From NCBI GenBank assembly GCA_016296575.1, contig JAEDJA010000002.1:68849-132848 (forward strand): 64,000 bases of DNA, given 5' to 3'. The translations under genes and the position numbers were made by a program. The notes under the pieces are model-generated. The model saw nothing but the letters and a program-made list of their open reading frames with translations, had not been told where the DNA came from and did no database searches. Source of the DNA: Treponema sp. (GTDB lineage Bacteria; Spirochaetota; Spirochaetia; Treponematales; Treponemataceae). Positions 55,302 through 63,970 of the stretch are shown here, one piece after another (position 1 is the stretch's first letter; each line of letters opens with the position of its first letter).

Positions 55302-56330
55302 ATGAGAATGACAAAGAGCCTTGAAGGATACATGAAAGGTGTAAATCTGGGAGGCTGGCTTTCACAGTGTAATCATACAAAAGAACGCTATGATACATTT
55401 ATCACAAAGGAAGATTTTGCTGTTATTGCATCTTGGAAATGTGATCATGTTCGTATTCCTGTTGATTACAATGTTTTTATGAAAAAAGATGGAACCTTTA
55501 TCCCTGAAGGTTTTAAATATATCGACAACGCAGTTTCCTGGTGCAAAGAATACGGATTAAACATGGTTTTAGATATTCACAAAACTGTAGGATTTCACTT
55601 TGACCCAAGCGAAAATGAGGTTGGATTTTTTGCCAATCCCGATTATCAGCAAATATTTAAGCACATGTGGAAAGAACTGGCCCACCGTTATGGAAATCTT
55701 GGAAACTCAGTGATTTTTGAACTGCTTAATGAGGTTACATCTCCATCTTTCAATGAAACCTGGAACCGTGTTGCCGTTGAAACAATTGCCGAAATCAGAA
55801 AAATTGCACCAAATGTAAAAATTCTGTTTGCCGGTTATTGGAATGGCTCCATTGATTCAGTAAAAGATCTGGTTCCACCTCCTGACGAAAATGTAGTTTA
55901 TAATTTCCACTGCTACTCCCCTCTTATTTTTACTCATCAGGCTGCTCCTTGGATGGCTGGAATGCCTACAGACAATTATCACGTTCCATACCCTGTAACT
56001 TATGATGATGAAAATGTGCAGCGCGGAAAACCAGCCTACGAAATCATGTGTATTCCATGGCCAAAAGGAACTCTTGAAGAAGATTTTGAATCTGCCTGGG
56101 CAAACGGCATGAGTCACGCTGAAAAATACGGATCTCCTTTGTACTGCGGAGAATACGGTGTTATCGATCTTGCTGATCCAAAATCCACTTTGGCCTGGTA
56201 CAAATCAATTCACGCTGCCTTCAAAAAAATGAACATTGGACATGCTTTGTGGAGTTATAAAAGCATGAATTTTGGAATCTCTGATGAGCATTATAAAGAC
56301 ATTTTAAAAGGTATTCTTGAATTAGACTAA
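55302..56330 (+). CDS. Glycoside hydrolase family 5 enzyme, cytoplasmic
   Basis: 342 residues from ATG 55302, with GGAGG 8 nt upstream; an upstream in-frame extension of 16 codons lacks support. GH5 features: GVNLGGWLSQC, DHVRIPVDYNVF, LDIHKTVGFHF, acid/base E144 in IFELLNEV, nucleophile E284 in LYCGEYGV, and a final WSYKSMNFG. No signal peptide is present, so it should act on oligosaccharides already in the cell, such as imported beta-glucan fragments. It diverges from the anchored binding-like protein. Confidence 0.9.
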   Translation: MRMTKSLEGYMKGVNLGGWLSQCNHTKERYDTFITKEDFAVIASWKCDHVRIPVDYNVFMKKDGTFIPEGFKYIDNAVSWCKEYGLNMVLDIHKTVGFHFDPSENEVGFFANPDYQQIFKHMWKELAHRYGNLGNSVIFELLNEVTSPSFNETWNRVAVETIAEIRKIAPNVKILFAGYWNGSIDSVKDLVPPPDENVVYNFHCYSPLIFTHQAAPWMAGMPTDNYHVPYPVTYDDENVQRGKPAYEIMCIPWPKGTLEEDFESAWANGMSHAEKYGSPLYCGEYGVIDLADPKSTLAWYKSIHAAFKKMNIGHALWSYKSMNFGISDEHYKDILKGILELD

Positions 56331-56350
56331 ACCTAACGGTCTGATCTTCA

Positions 56351-57691
56351 TTACTGTGTAATACGTTTCTTTTGCCAGACTCCTGACATGTAACGTATTA
56401 CACAAACAATCCCCGTAATGTACCAGGTAAGACCATTTGTCATCCAAGCCCCCCAATAACCTATAACGGCAATATTAGTAAGAAGTACGGCAAATCCAAT
56501 TCGCCCGATTACTTCGGTAATTCCATTAATCATTGAGAAGCCTGTATCTCCAGCCCCATTCAAAAGACCTCGAGGAATATAAATCATACCCAGTCCAAAA
56601 TATGCAAGAGATGTAATTCGCAGGGCTTTAGATGCAATATTGATTACTTCTGTTTCATCAACAAAGAATCGTGCAATTCCACGGCCAAGTGTATACATTA
56701 CAACAAGCATCACTGCAGAATAAATGGCTACCATTACTACAGCGCGATGAAAACCTTTTTTTACCCGGTCAATTTTTCCAGCTCCAACATTCTGACCTGC
56801 ATAAGTACTCATGGCCATCTGAAGTGAACCAAATCCCTGCTGAACAATTTGTTCAACTCGACCTGTAATCGTAAAGGCGGCAACAACAGTGGCACCAAAA
56901 CGGTTTACTACACTCTGAAGAACAATACAGGAAACTGCAATCAGGGAATTCTGAAGTGCAATTGGAAGTCCAAGCCGTACAGACATAAAGATAATTTTTC
57001 GATGAGGCTTCAGTTCTGCTTTTGTAAGGCGGAAATATGGATTTTTATGAACTGCAAAAATAAAACAAGAAACTGCAGACACTAACTGTGAGATTACAGT
57101 AGCAAGTGCAACTCCAAATACGCCCATTCCAAGATTAATAACGAACACCAGATCCAGCACAACATTTACAATGGAGCTTACAATCAGAAAATACAACGGA
57201 GTTTTAGAATCACCTAAGGCACGCAGAATTGCAGAAATACCGTTATATGCAACTATAAAGATTATTCCAGAACAGGTTGTCCGCAAATAAATTGTAGAAT
57301 AGCCGATGATTTCCGACGGAGTTTTCATGAACTGCAGAATATAAGGAGCAAAAATAACACCAATAAGGCTTACTAATACAGCTGCAAAGAAAAGCACATA
57401 AATAGAAGAAGAGATTGTTTTTTTTACGTTTGTGTCATCTCCTGCACCAAAATATTGGGCAACAATTACACCAATTCCAAGTGCCAGTCCGGAACTCAAA
57501 GAAAAAAACAGGAAGTTCAAAGAACCGCAGGCGCCAACGGAAGCAAGTGCATTACTGCCAACAAACTTACCTACGATGATAGAATCTACCATATTGTAGA
57601 ACTGCTGAAATAAGTTTCCACATAAAAGAGGAAGTGCAAATTTAAGAAGATGCTTGGACGGACTTCCCACCGTCATATCAACTGTAGCCAT
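56351..57691 (-). CDS. MATE-family multidrug/Na+ antiporter
   Basis: 446 residues with twelve predicted membrane segments. LLKFALPLLCGNLFQQFYNM then VDSIIVGKFVGSNALASVGA is the conserved N-terminal region, and AFTITGRVEQIVQQGFGSLQ starts the second half. The family exports cationic compounds in exchange for H+ or Na+. It converges with the GH5 gene (20 bp) and diverges from carB. The substrate cannot be inferred. Confidence 0.92.
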   Translation of the reverse strand: MATVDMTVGSPSKHLLKFALPLLCGNLFQQFYNMVDSIIVGKFVGSNALASVGACGSLNFLFFSLSSGLALGIGVIVAQYFGAGDDTNVKKTISSSIYVLFFAAVLVSLIGVIFAPYILQFMKTPSEIIGYSTIYLRTTCSGIIFIVAYNGISAILRALGDSKTPLYFLIVSSIVNVVLDLVFVINLGMGVFGVALATVISQLVSAVSCFIFAVHKNPYFRLTKAELKPHRKIIFMSVRLGLPIALQNSLIAVSCIVLQSVVNRFGATVVAAFTITGRVEQIVQQGFGSLQMAMSTYAGQNVGAGKIDRVKKGFHRAVVMVAIYSAVMLVVMYTLGRGIARFFVDETEVINIASKALRITSLAYFGLGMIYIPRGLLNGAGDTGFSMINGITEVIGRIGFAVLLTNIAVIGYWGAWMTNGLTWYITGIVCVIRYMSGVWQKKRITQ

Positions 57692-57798
57692 AATTATAAA
57701 TTATCGAAGTAGCATTGTTTGGTAAAGGACAATGCTATTGAAATCTTGTATAAAACTATTTGAAATCCTTACTGTTTTCTAGCATTCTTTTCCGTATA

Positions 57799-57827
57799 TT
57801 GTAGAAAATTCTATAATTTACTATAAT
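57799..57827 (+). promoter_or_regulatory. Promoter of carB
   Basis: TTGTAG (57799-57804), 17-nt spacer, TATAAT (57822-57827). A GTG in frame at 57837 and the ATG at 57846 follow within 18 nt; only a weak GGTGA precedes the ATG. Confidence 0.6.
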
Positions 57828-57845
57828 AAGTTTTCGGTGAATATT

Positions 57846-60800
57846 ATGTCTGATAAAAAAGAAAACTTACCGAAAGGTTCTAAAGTACTTATCATTGGAT
57901 CAGGTCCAATCATTATTGGTCAGGCTTGTGAGTTCGACTATTCAGGAACACAGGCTTGTAAGGCACTCCGCGAAAGAGGTTATAAAATTGTTCTGGTTAA
58001 CTCTAACCCTGCAACAATTATGACTGACCCTGTTATGGCAGATGCCACTTACATCGAACCACTTAATGTGGAACGACTTACACAGATTATTGAAAAAGAA
58101 AGGCCGGATGCTTTGCTGCCAAACTTGGGTGGACAGACCGGCCTTAATCTTGCCAGCGCATTAAAAGCCGCCGGAGTTTTGGACAAATACAATGTTCAGG
58201 TTATTGGTGTAAACCTTGAAGCCATTGAAAAAGGTGAAGATCGTGAAGTTTTCAAGGCTACAATGCAGAAACTTGGCATTGATACACCTCGTTCAGGCAT
58301 CTGTCACTCAATAGAAGAAGCTGAAAAAATCGTAGAAGAAATCGGATTCCCAGTTGTTGTTCGTCCAGCTTACACAATGGGTGGAGCCGGTGGTGGTTTC
58401 TGTTACAACATTGAAGAACTCCACACAATTTGTGGAAACGGTCTTGAACTTTCTATGACACATCAGTGTCTTATCGAAGAATCAATTCTTGGATGGGAAG
58501 AGCTTGAAGTTGAAGTTGTTCGTGATGCCAAGAACCAGATGATTGCAATCTGTACAATCGAAAACATCGATGCAGTTGGTGTTCACACTGGTGATTCATT
58601 CTGTGCCGCTCCTTTCATGACAATCGATCCTGAACTGGACAAACGACTCCAGCGCGATGCATTCCGCATTGTAGAAGAAATTGGTGTTATTGGTGGTACA
58701 AACGTTCAGTTCGCTCACAACCCAAAAACTGGTCGTGTAGTAATTATCGAAATCAACCCACGTACATCACGTTCATCTGCCCTTGCTTCAAAAGCTACTG
58801 GTTTCCCAATCGCTCTTATTTCAGCAAAGCTTGCAGCAGGTATGACACTTGACCAGATTCCTTACTGGCGGGATGGAACCCTTGACAAATATACAGCAGG
58901 TGGAGCTCCAGACGGTGATTACGTTGTTCTTAAATTCGCTCGCTGGGCTTTTGAAAAATTCCGCAACATCGAAGATTCTCTTGGAACACAGATGAAAGCC
59001 GTTGGTGAAGTAATGGCTATCGGTAAAACCTTCAAAGAAACATTCCAGAAAGCAATTCGCGGTCTTGAAAATGGTCGTGCAGGTCTTGGTTTTGCAAAAG
59101 ATTTCAACAACAAAACACTTGATGAACTGTATGACATGCTTAAAACTGCTTCAAGTGAACGTTACTTCCAGCTTTACGAAGCACTCCGCAAAGGTGCCGA
59201 TCTGGATAAACTTTTTGAAATCACTTACATAAAAAAATATTTCCTCCAGGAAATTAAAGACCTGGTTGAAGAAGAGGAAGCTCTTCTTAGATATGCAGGC
59301 CAGCTTCCACCTGATGAAATGCTTGTTCAGGCTAAAAAAGACGGATTCTCAGATAAATATCTTTCAAAAATCCTTGGAATCAAAGAAAAAGCAATCCGCA
59401 CACGCCGCGAAGAACTGGGTTGTGTTGAAGGTTGGCTTGCTGTACCTGTATCAGGTGTTGAAAATGCAAACTACTACTACTCAACATACAATGATGTAGA
59501 TAAAGCTCCTGCAACAGACAACAAAAAGAAGATCATGATTCTTGGTGGTGGTCCAAACAGAATTGGTCAGGGTATTGAATTCGACTACTGTTGTTGTCAT
59601 GCCGCAATGCAGCTTAAACAGATGGGATACGAAACTATTCTTGTAAACTGTAACCCAGAAACTGTTTCTACAGACTACGATACATCAGACAAGCTTTACT
59701 TTGAACCAGTAACAATGGAAGATGTACTTCAGATTTACCGCAAGGAAAAACCAGCTGGAGTTATCGTACAGTTTGGTGGACAGACTCCTTTGAATATTGC
59801 CCGTGCACTTTCTGACGAAGGTGTTAAAATTTTGGGAACTTCAATTGATTCTATCGACACTGCCGAAGACCGTGACCTGTTCCGCAAAATGATGGACAAT
59901 CTTGGTATTCCAATGCCAGAAAGTGGAATGGCCTCAACATTTGAAGAAGCTCGTGATGTAGCAAATTCAATCGGTTATCCAGTAATGATTCGTCCTTCCT
60001 TTGTTCTTGGTGGACGCGGTATGGAAGTAATTTACGACGAGAATATGCTCCGAGAATATGTAGCAAAAGCTGTTGGTGTTACACCAGATCGTCCTCTTCT
60101 TTTAGACCGCTTCCTCCACAATGCTTTGGAATGCGAAGCAGATGCTCTTTCAGATGGAAAAGAAGTTTACATTCCTGCAGTTATGGAACACGTTGAACTT
60201 GCTGGTATTCACTCAGGTGACTCAGCCTGTGTAATTCCTCCAGTTTCAATCCCAGAAGAAAACATCAAAACAATTAAAGAATACACAAGAAAAATTGCAG
60301 AAAGCCTTCACGTTTGCGGTCTTATGAATATGCAGTACGCCATTGAAAACGGAAAAGTATTTGTAATTGAAGCAAACCCTCGTGCATCAAGAACAGTTCC
60401 TCTTGTATCAAAAGTATGTAATACTCAGATGGCACGTCTTGCAACACGTCTTATGCTTGGTGAAAGCATTGCTGATCTTAAACTTACAGACAAGATTATT
60501 CCACACCACGGAACAAAAGAAGCTGTTCTTCCATTTGAAAAATTCCCTGGAGTAGATCCTGTTCTTGGACCAGAAATGCGATCAACTGGTGAAGTTCTTG
60601 GTCTTGCCGATAACTTCCCACTTGCTTTCTACAAAGCTGAAGAAGCTGCCAATGCAATTCTTCCAAGTGCTCCTGTTGCTGGTGAAAAGAAAACTGTTCT
60701 TATCTCACTTTCACAGAAAGACAATCAGAAAAAAGAAGCTTTGGACATGGCTCGTGCATTCTCTTACCTTGGATTTAATATTCTGGCTACAGAAGGTACA

Positions 60801-61100
60801 AACAAGTTCTTCAATGAAAATGGTATTAAATCTGAAGCAATTGCAAAGATTGGTGAAGGTCGTCCTAACGTTCTTGATGTTATCTTGAATAATGAAGTTT
60901 GCCTTGTTGTAAATACACCTGGTATCCGCAACGACAACCGTGCTCACGAAGGAACTATCCGTAAATCTGCTCTTAGATATAAGGTGCCTTACATTACAAC
61001 ATTGGCCGGAGCAAAAGCAGCAGTAGACGGTATTGGTACTGTTCGTAACGGTAAAGGCGATGTAAAATCTCTTCAGGATTATCACGCTCAGATTAATTAG
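57846..61100 (+). CDS. carB: Carbamoyl-phosphate synthase large subunit
   Basis: 1084 residues from ATG 57846 (a GTG three codons earlier is a possible leaderless start). It has two homologous ATP-grasp halves: VLIIGSGPIIIGQACEFDYS at the start of the first and IMILGGGPNRIGQGIEFDYC at the start of the second. The C-terminal MGS-like regulatory domain (about 935-1084) ends with KVPYITTLAGAKAAVDGI. It makes carbamoyl phosphate for pyrimidine and arginine synthesis with a CarA partner that is not in this window. Confidence 0.97.
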   Translation: MSDKKENLPKGSKVLIIGSGPIIIGQACEFDYSGTQACKALRERGYKIVLVNSNPATIMTDPVMADATYIEPLNVERLTQIIEKERPDALLPNLGGQTGLNLASALKAAGVLDKYNVQVIGVNLEAIEKGEDREVFKATMQKLGIDTPRSGICHSIEEAEKIVEEIGFPVVVRPAYTMGGAGGGFCYNIEELHTICGNGLELSMTHQCLIEESILGWEELEVEVVRDAKNQMIAICTIENIDAVGVHTGDSFCAAPFMTIDPELDKRLQRDAFRIVEEIGVIGGTNVQFAHNPKTGRVVIIEINPRTSRSSALASKATGFPIALISAKLAAGMTLDQIPYWRDGTLDKYTAGGAPDGDYVVLKFARWAFEKFRNIEDSLGTQMKAVGEVMAIGKTFKETFQKAIRGLENGRAGLGFAKDFNNKTLDELYDMLKTASSERYFQLYEALRKGADLDKLFEITYIKKYFLQEIKDLVEEEEALLRYAGQLPPDEMLVQAKKDGFSDKYLSKILGIKEKAIRTRREELGCVEGWLAVPVSGVENANYYYSTYNDVDKAPATDNKKKIMILGGGPNRIGQGIEFDYCCCHAAMQLKQMGYETILVNCNPETVSTDYDTSDKLYFEPVTMEDVLQIYRKEKPAGVIVQFGGQTPLNIARALSDEGVKILGTSIDSIDTAEDRDLFRKMMDNLGIPMPESGMASTFEEARDVANSIGYPVMIRPSFVLGGRGMEVIYDENMLREYVAKAVGVTPDRPLLLDRFLHNALECEADALSDGKEVYIPAVMEHVELAGIHSGDSACVIPPVSIPEENIKTIKEYTRKIAESLHVCGLMNMQYAIENGKVFVIEANPRASRTVPLVSKVCNTQMARLATRLMLGESIADLKLTDKIIPHHGTKEAVLPFEKFPGVDPVLGPEMRSTGEVLGLADNFPLAFYKAEEAANAILPSAPVAGEKKTVLISLSQKDNQKKEALDMARAFSYLGFNILATEGTNKFFNENGIKSEAIAKIGEGRPNVLDVILNNEVCLVVNTPGIRNDNRAHEGTIRKSALRYKVPYITTLAGAKAAVDGIGTVRNGKGDVKSLQDYHAQIN

Positions 61101-61153
61101 GATTTTATGAAGCTTGATCCCGTCGACTTCGGGGTCCGGCTCCGCCTTCCGTA

Positions 61154-61211
61154 AGGGGCTGTCCAATAAGTCTGCATTACGTTCATTTAGTGTAGCTTTG
61201 GGACAGTCCCT
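61154..61211. repeat. Inverted-repeat (MITE/REP-like) element, copy C (short)
   Basis: AGGGGCTGTCC (61154-61164) and GGACAGTCCCT (61201-61211), extended outward by GTA/TAC. The interior shares CCAATAAGT-TGCATTACG with copy B and CATTTAGTGTAGC with copies A and B. A 58-bp minimal form, 53 bp after the carB stop. Confidence 0.75.
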
Positions 61212-61214
61212 TAC

Positions 61215-61249
61215 AGCCTTCGGCTCCCTGCGTGCCGGGGCTATTTTTT
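61215..61249 (+). terminator. Rho-independent terminator of carB
   Basis: AGCCTTCGGC pairs with GCCGGGGCT (one bulge, one G-U), followed by ATTTTTT. Directly downstream of repeat copy C. Confidence 0.75.
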
Positions 61250-61265
61250 AACCTCCAGGAATTTT

Positions 61266-61901
61266 ATGAAACATTTTGAAACAGATGGCATTATTTTTGA
61301 TGTTGATGGCACTTTATGGGATACAACTCCTGTAGTAGAAAAAGCATGGAACGATGCCATGGACAAATGCAATCTCTCATATGGTCATGTTACAGCCAAT
61401 CAGTTAAAAGGACTTTTTGGTCTTCCTATGGAAATGATTATCGATAATATTTTTCCAAATGAAAGTGCTGAAGTAAAATCTCGTTTCCAGCCATTATGTT
61501 TTAAAAACGAACATGATTATCTTCTTCAAACTCCTGGAACGCTTTATCCAAAAATTAGAGAAACACTTTCTGAACTGTCTAAAACACACAAACTTTTTAT
61601 TGTTTCAAACTGTCAGGCAGGCTATATTGAACTTTTTCTCGAAAAAACTGGTTTTACGCCTTACATAACAGATCATCTTTGCCCTGGAGATACTGGGGTT
61701 CATAAAGCCGAGAATATAAAACTTATCTGCCAGCGCAATAATCTAAAAAATGCCGTTTATGTTGGAGATACTCACATGGATCATGAGGCCTGTGAACAAG
61801 CTGGAGTCCCTTTTATTTTTGCAGCATATGGTTTTGGCAAAACAAAAAAAACTCCGGACGAAACTATCCGAAGTTTTGACGATTTATTGAAGTTGTTTTA
61901 G
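61266..61901 (+). CDS. HAD-superfamily hydrolase (phosphoglycolate-phosphatase-like)
   Basis: 211 residues. HAD motif I is FDVDGTLWDT, motif II is FIVSNCQ (S near 117), and motif III/IV is VYVGDTHMDHEACEQAGVPF. The helical cap lies between motifs I and II (about 20-90). It probably removes phosphate from small metabolites such as phosphoglycolate; the substrate is not defined. AGGA lies before the ATG. Its stop overlaps the stop of the converging lipoprotein gene by 4 nt. Confidence 0.88.
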   Translation: MKHFETDGIIFDVDGTLWDTTPVVEKAWNDAMDKCNLSYGHVTANQLKGLFGLPMEMIIDNIFPNESAEVKSRFQPLCFKNEHDYLLQTPGTLYPKIRETLSELSKTHKLFIVSNCQAGYIELFLEKTGFTPYITDHLCPGDTGVHKAENIKLICQRNNLKNAVYVGDTHMDHEACEQAGVPFIFAAYGFGKTKKTPDETIRSFDDLLKLF

Positions 61902-62911
61902 TCGCACCAGCTCAACTGTGTGTAGAATCCCATAAGATTATAAAGTCTGTCGCGTATTTCATAATTGCTGTTAATCTTTGAATAATTCATTGTGTATTCA
62001 ACGGAGTACAGCTTCTTTTCTTTTTCACGATAAAGGAAAGCGGCAAAAGTGCAGCAGTCAATCTCAGGAACAGCAAGTTCTGGACCTACACCATAGGCAA
62101 TAAGATACATATCCACTCCACTTTTGCTCAGACAACCTTCCAAATCAAGATTATAGATCACCCATGTATCTGGATACTTAGTTTCATAATACTCATTATT
62201 AATTGCTTTTTTTATACTGTTTTTATCAGAATCAACATTTTCCAATTCTTTAATATGGATCGAAAAAGAATTTGTTCCTCCACCATAAACAAAAAACTTA
62301 TCTTTTTTATTTTCTTCTGAATCTCCATCAAATGAAGCAATTGCATAGTCATTTAGAGGAATACAGATACCAAATTCATCGTCAAAGGGATGATATTCAA
62401 CAAAATCTGCAAGATTGATATTTTCATCATAAGTTGTATTAGCAAAAATATAACGAACAGTTTTAATTCCATTACTGTTAGTTTCCTCAACAGGTTCTGC
62501 AAATGCTCTTCTACAAAGTGCTTCCTGGAATGGAGTCATTTCCATACCTTCTTTCAAAGAAGCAGTAATCAAGTTGAACATCCTAGTTAGAAGTATTCGA
62601 TTTTCACAACCAAGAAGAAAAGCTTCAGTAAGCATGGAAGTCATATCATCATTTCCAACCCAATGAAAAAGAATCTCACTTAATTCATCATCAGAAATCT
62701 GTATTTCAACATTTTCGATACTTTTCAGATAATTTAATGTATTGATATGCATACCAACTTCTTCATACGATGGTGTATAAAGAACAAAATCTCTAGGATT
62801 GAGAATATCAGGCCCATTCTGTTCAGAAGATTGTTTATCCTGAGGTGCCTTAGAAGCACATCCAACTAAAAACAAAGAAAGAAAAATAAATAAAGAGAAT
62901 AACTTTTTCAT
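61898..62911 (-). CDS. Hypothetical lipoprotein
   Basis: 337 residues beginning MKKLFSLFIFLSLFLVGCAS; the lipobox LVGC places the lipid-modified cysteine at residue 18. A Ser/Gln/Asp-rich linker is followed by an acidic globular part (LYTPSYEEVGMHINTLNYLK, EILFHWVGNDDMTSMLTEAF, CCTFAAFLYREKEKKLYSVE). The family is not recognised. TATACT ends 7 nt before the ATG with no Shine-Dalgarno sequence. It stands alone at the border of the IS and rRNA region. Confidence 0.75.
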   Translation of the reverse strand: MKKLFSLFIFLSLFLVGCASKAPQDKQSSEQNGPDILNPRDFVLYTPSYEEVGMHINTLNYLKSIENVEIQISDDELSEILFHWVGNDDMTSMLTEAFLLGCENRILLTRMFNLITASLKEGMEMTPFQEALCRRAFAEPVEETNSNGIKTVRYIFANTTYDENINLADFVEYHPFDDEFGICIPLNDYAIASFDGDSEENKKDKFFVYGGGTNSFSIHIKELENVDSDKNSIKKAINNEYYETKYPDTWVIYNLDLEGCLSKSGVDMYLIAYGVGPELAVPEIDCCTFAAFLYREKEKKLYSVEYTMNYSKINSNYEIRDRLYNLMGFYTQLSWCD

Positions 62912-62918
62912 ATAAATT

Positions 62919-62924
62919 AGTATA
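62919..62924 (-). promoter_or_regulatory. -10 box 7 nt before lipoprotein start
   Basis: Minus strand TATACT ends 7 nt before ATG 62911. A weak -35 (TTAAAT, 16-nt spacer) lies upstream. Confidence 0.45.
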
Positions 62925-62983
62925 CAGAATTAAACATAAGATTTAAAGGATTCCACTATAAAAAAGAACAGCCCACACACAAT

Positions 62984-63530
62984 TGTTAGCATCGAGAGAA
63001 AACAACCGCCACGGATCAGTCGGAATTAACCAAAAAAAGTTAAAAGAAAAAAGCCATTATCAATTATAGCCATAATCCTTAGAATGGTGTTTGACCAAAA
63101 ATCCCATCGAAGGAGAAACATGAATGACAGAATTGATAATGACCGTAAACTGAGTTTACCACAGGCGCTTGAACTAATTAAGACCCGCGAAGGTGAATTT
63201 TTTTCAAAGGAGAAAGTTAATCTAGCTAAGCTTCAACGGCTGACCGGAATAACGCGTGGATAACTCCGGCGGCTGAAGAAGATACTTTTAATTGTGCAAT
63301 GGACCGAATTTTTGATGATGTGATGATTTTCAATTTCTCAGATTTCAGCCAACGCGGACAAAAGCGAGAAGCATTCAACCTAACTACAAAAAAATGCAAA
63401 CTGTTACTGACAGCATTCAGTAAATCGAAAAAAATTTGAATTGTGAGATGGGATTTTTGGTCATTTTCGTCTGACTAAAATTGGTGATTTTCTCTTGACT
63501 CGTAATGGTTAAATTCGCCCGACACTGACA
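62984..63530. mobile_element. Internally deleted IS21-like element with CAAT target duplication
   Basis: The left end TGTTAGCATCGAGAGAA and the complement of the right end TGTCAGTGTCGGGCGAA match at 12 of 17 positions and start with TGT as in IS21-family elements. An inner repeat TGACCAAAAATCCCATC is perfect and inverted (63092-63108 and 63447-63463). CAAT flanks both ends (62980-62983 and 63531-63534), a 4-bp target duplication. At 547 bp it is far too short to hold istA and istB; only a broken N-terminal frame remains. The family name is by end structure. Confidence 0.7.
63120..63263 (+). pseudogene. Transposase N-terminal remnant
   Basis: The frame from ATG 63120 (AGGAG upstream) reads NDRIDNDRKLSLPQALELIK then TREGEFFSKEKVNLAKLQRL and TGITRG, and stops at TAA 63261. 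Past that codon the same frame continues LRRLKK, so a single base change (AAA to TAA) probably broke it. The L-x-x-L-x-R-L-T-G-I-x-R-G-x-L-R-R-L pattern is a helix-turn-helix of transposases. It lies inside the IS21-like element. Confidence 0.6.
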
Positions 63531-63636
63531 CAATATTTCATGCTATTATAGTCTTTTATAATTACTAATTTCTTTCTACGGGCTTTATGCGATTAACGGT
63601 CTAGGTTTCAGGCGAGGCTGCGCAGCTTAGCTGCTT

Positions 63637-63740
63637 GCCAAATCTGCTAAAAACAACCGTTCAGGCTGTTTTTACCCTTTCAGGGCCGCAGATATCTACT
63701 ATCCCGCGCTCGCGGGAAAAGTAATACGGAAGCTGCTGGC
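63637..63740 (+). pseudogene. Degenerate 5S rRNA-like segment, copy 1
   Basis: From GCCAAATCTGC to GGAAGCTGCTGGC, about 104 nt. The 3' half (CAGGGCCGCAGATATCTACT, then ATCCCGCGCTCGCGGGAAAA) can be aligned with a 5S rRNA 3' half if a few single-base insertions are allowed. The 5' half is much eroded. Opposite in orientation to the real 5S at the window end. Confidence 0.5.
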
Positions 63741-63846
63741 TTTTTTTAAACAAAAAAAAGCCTTGAAAGCTTTACTAGTTTCTTTCCACGGGCTTTATGC
63801 GATTAATGGTCTAGGTTTCGTACGAGGCTGCGCAGCTTAGCTGCTT

Positions 63847-63950
63847 GCCAAATCTGCTAAAAACAACCGTTCAGGTTGTTTTTACCCTTACAGGGCCGCA
63901 GATATCTACTATCCCGCGCTCGCGGGAAAAGTGATACGGAAGCTGCTGAC
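63847..63950 (+). pseudogene. Degenerate 5S rRNA-like segment, copy 2
   Basis: Same segment in the second repeat copy, ending GGAAGCTGCTGAC. Its end faces the 3' end of the 5S rRNA on the minus strand across TTTTTTTTAAACAAAAAAAA, so the stretch can fold as a stem and end transcription in both directions. Confidence 0.5.
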
Positions 63951-63970
63951 TTTTTTTTAAACAAAAAAAA

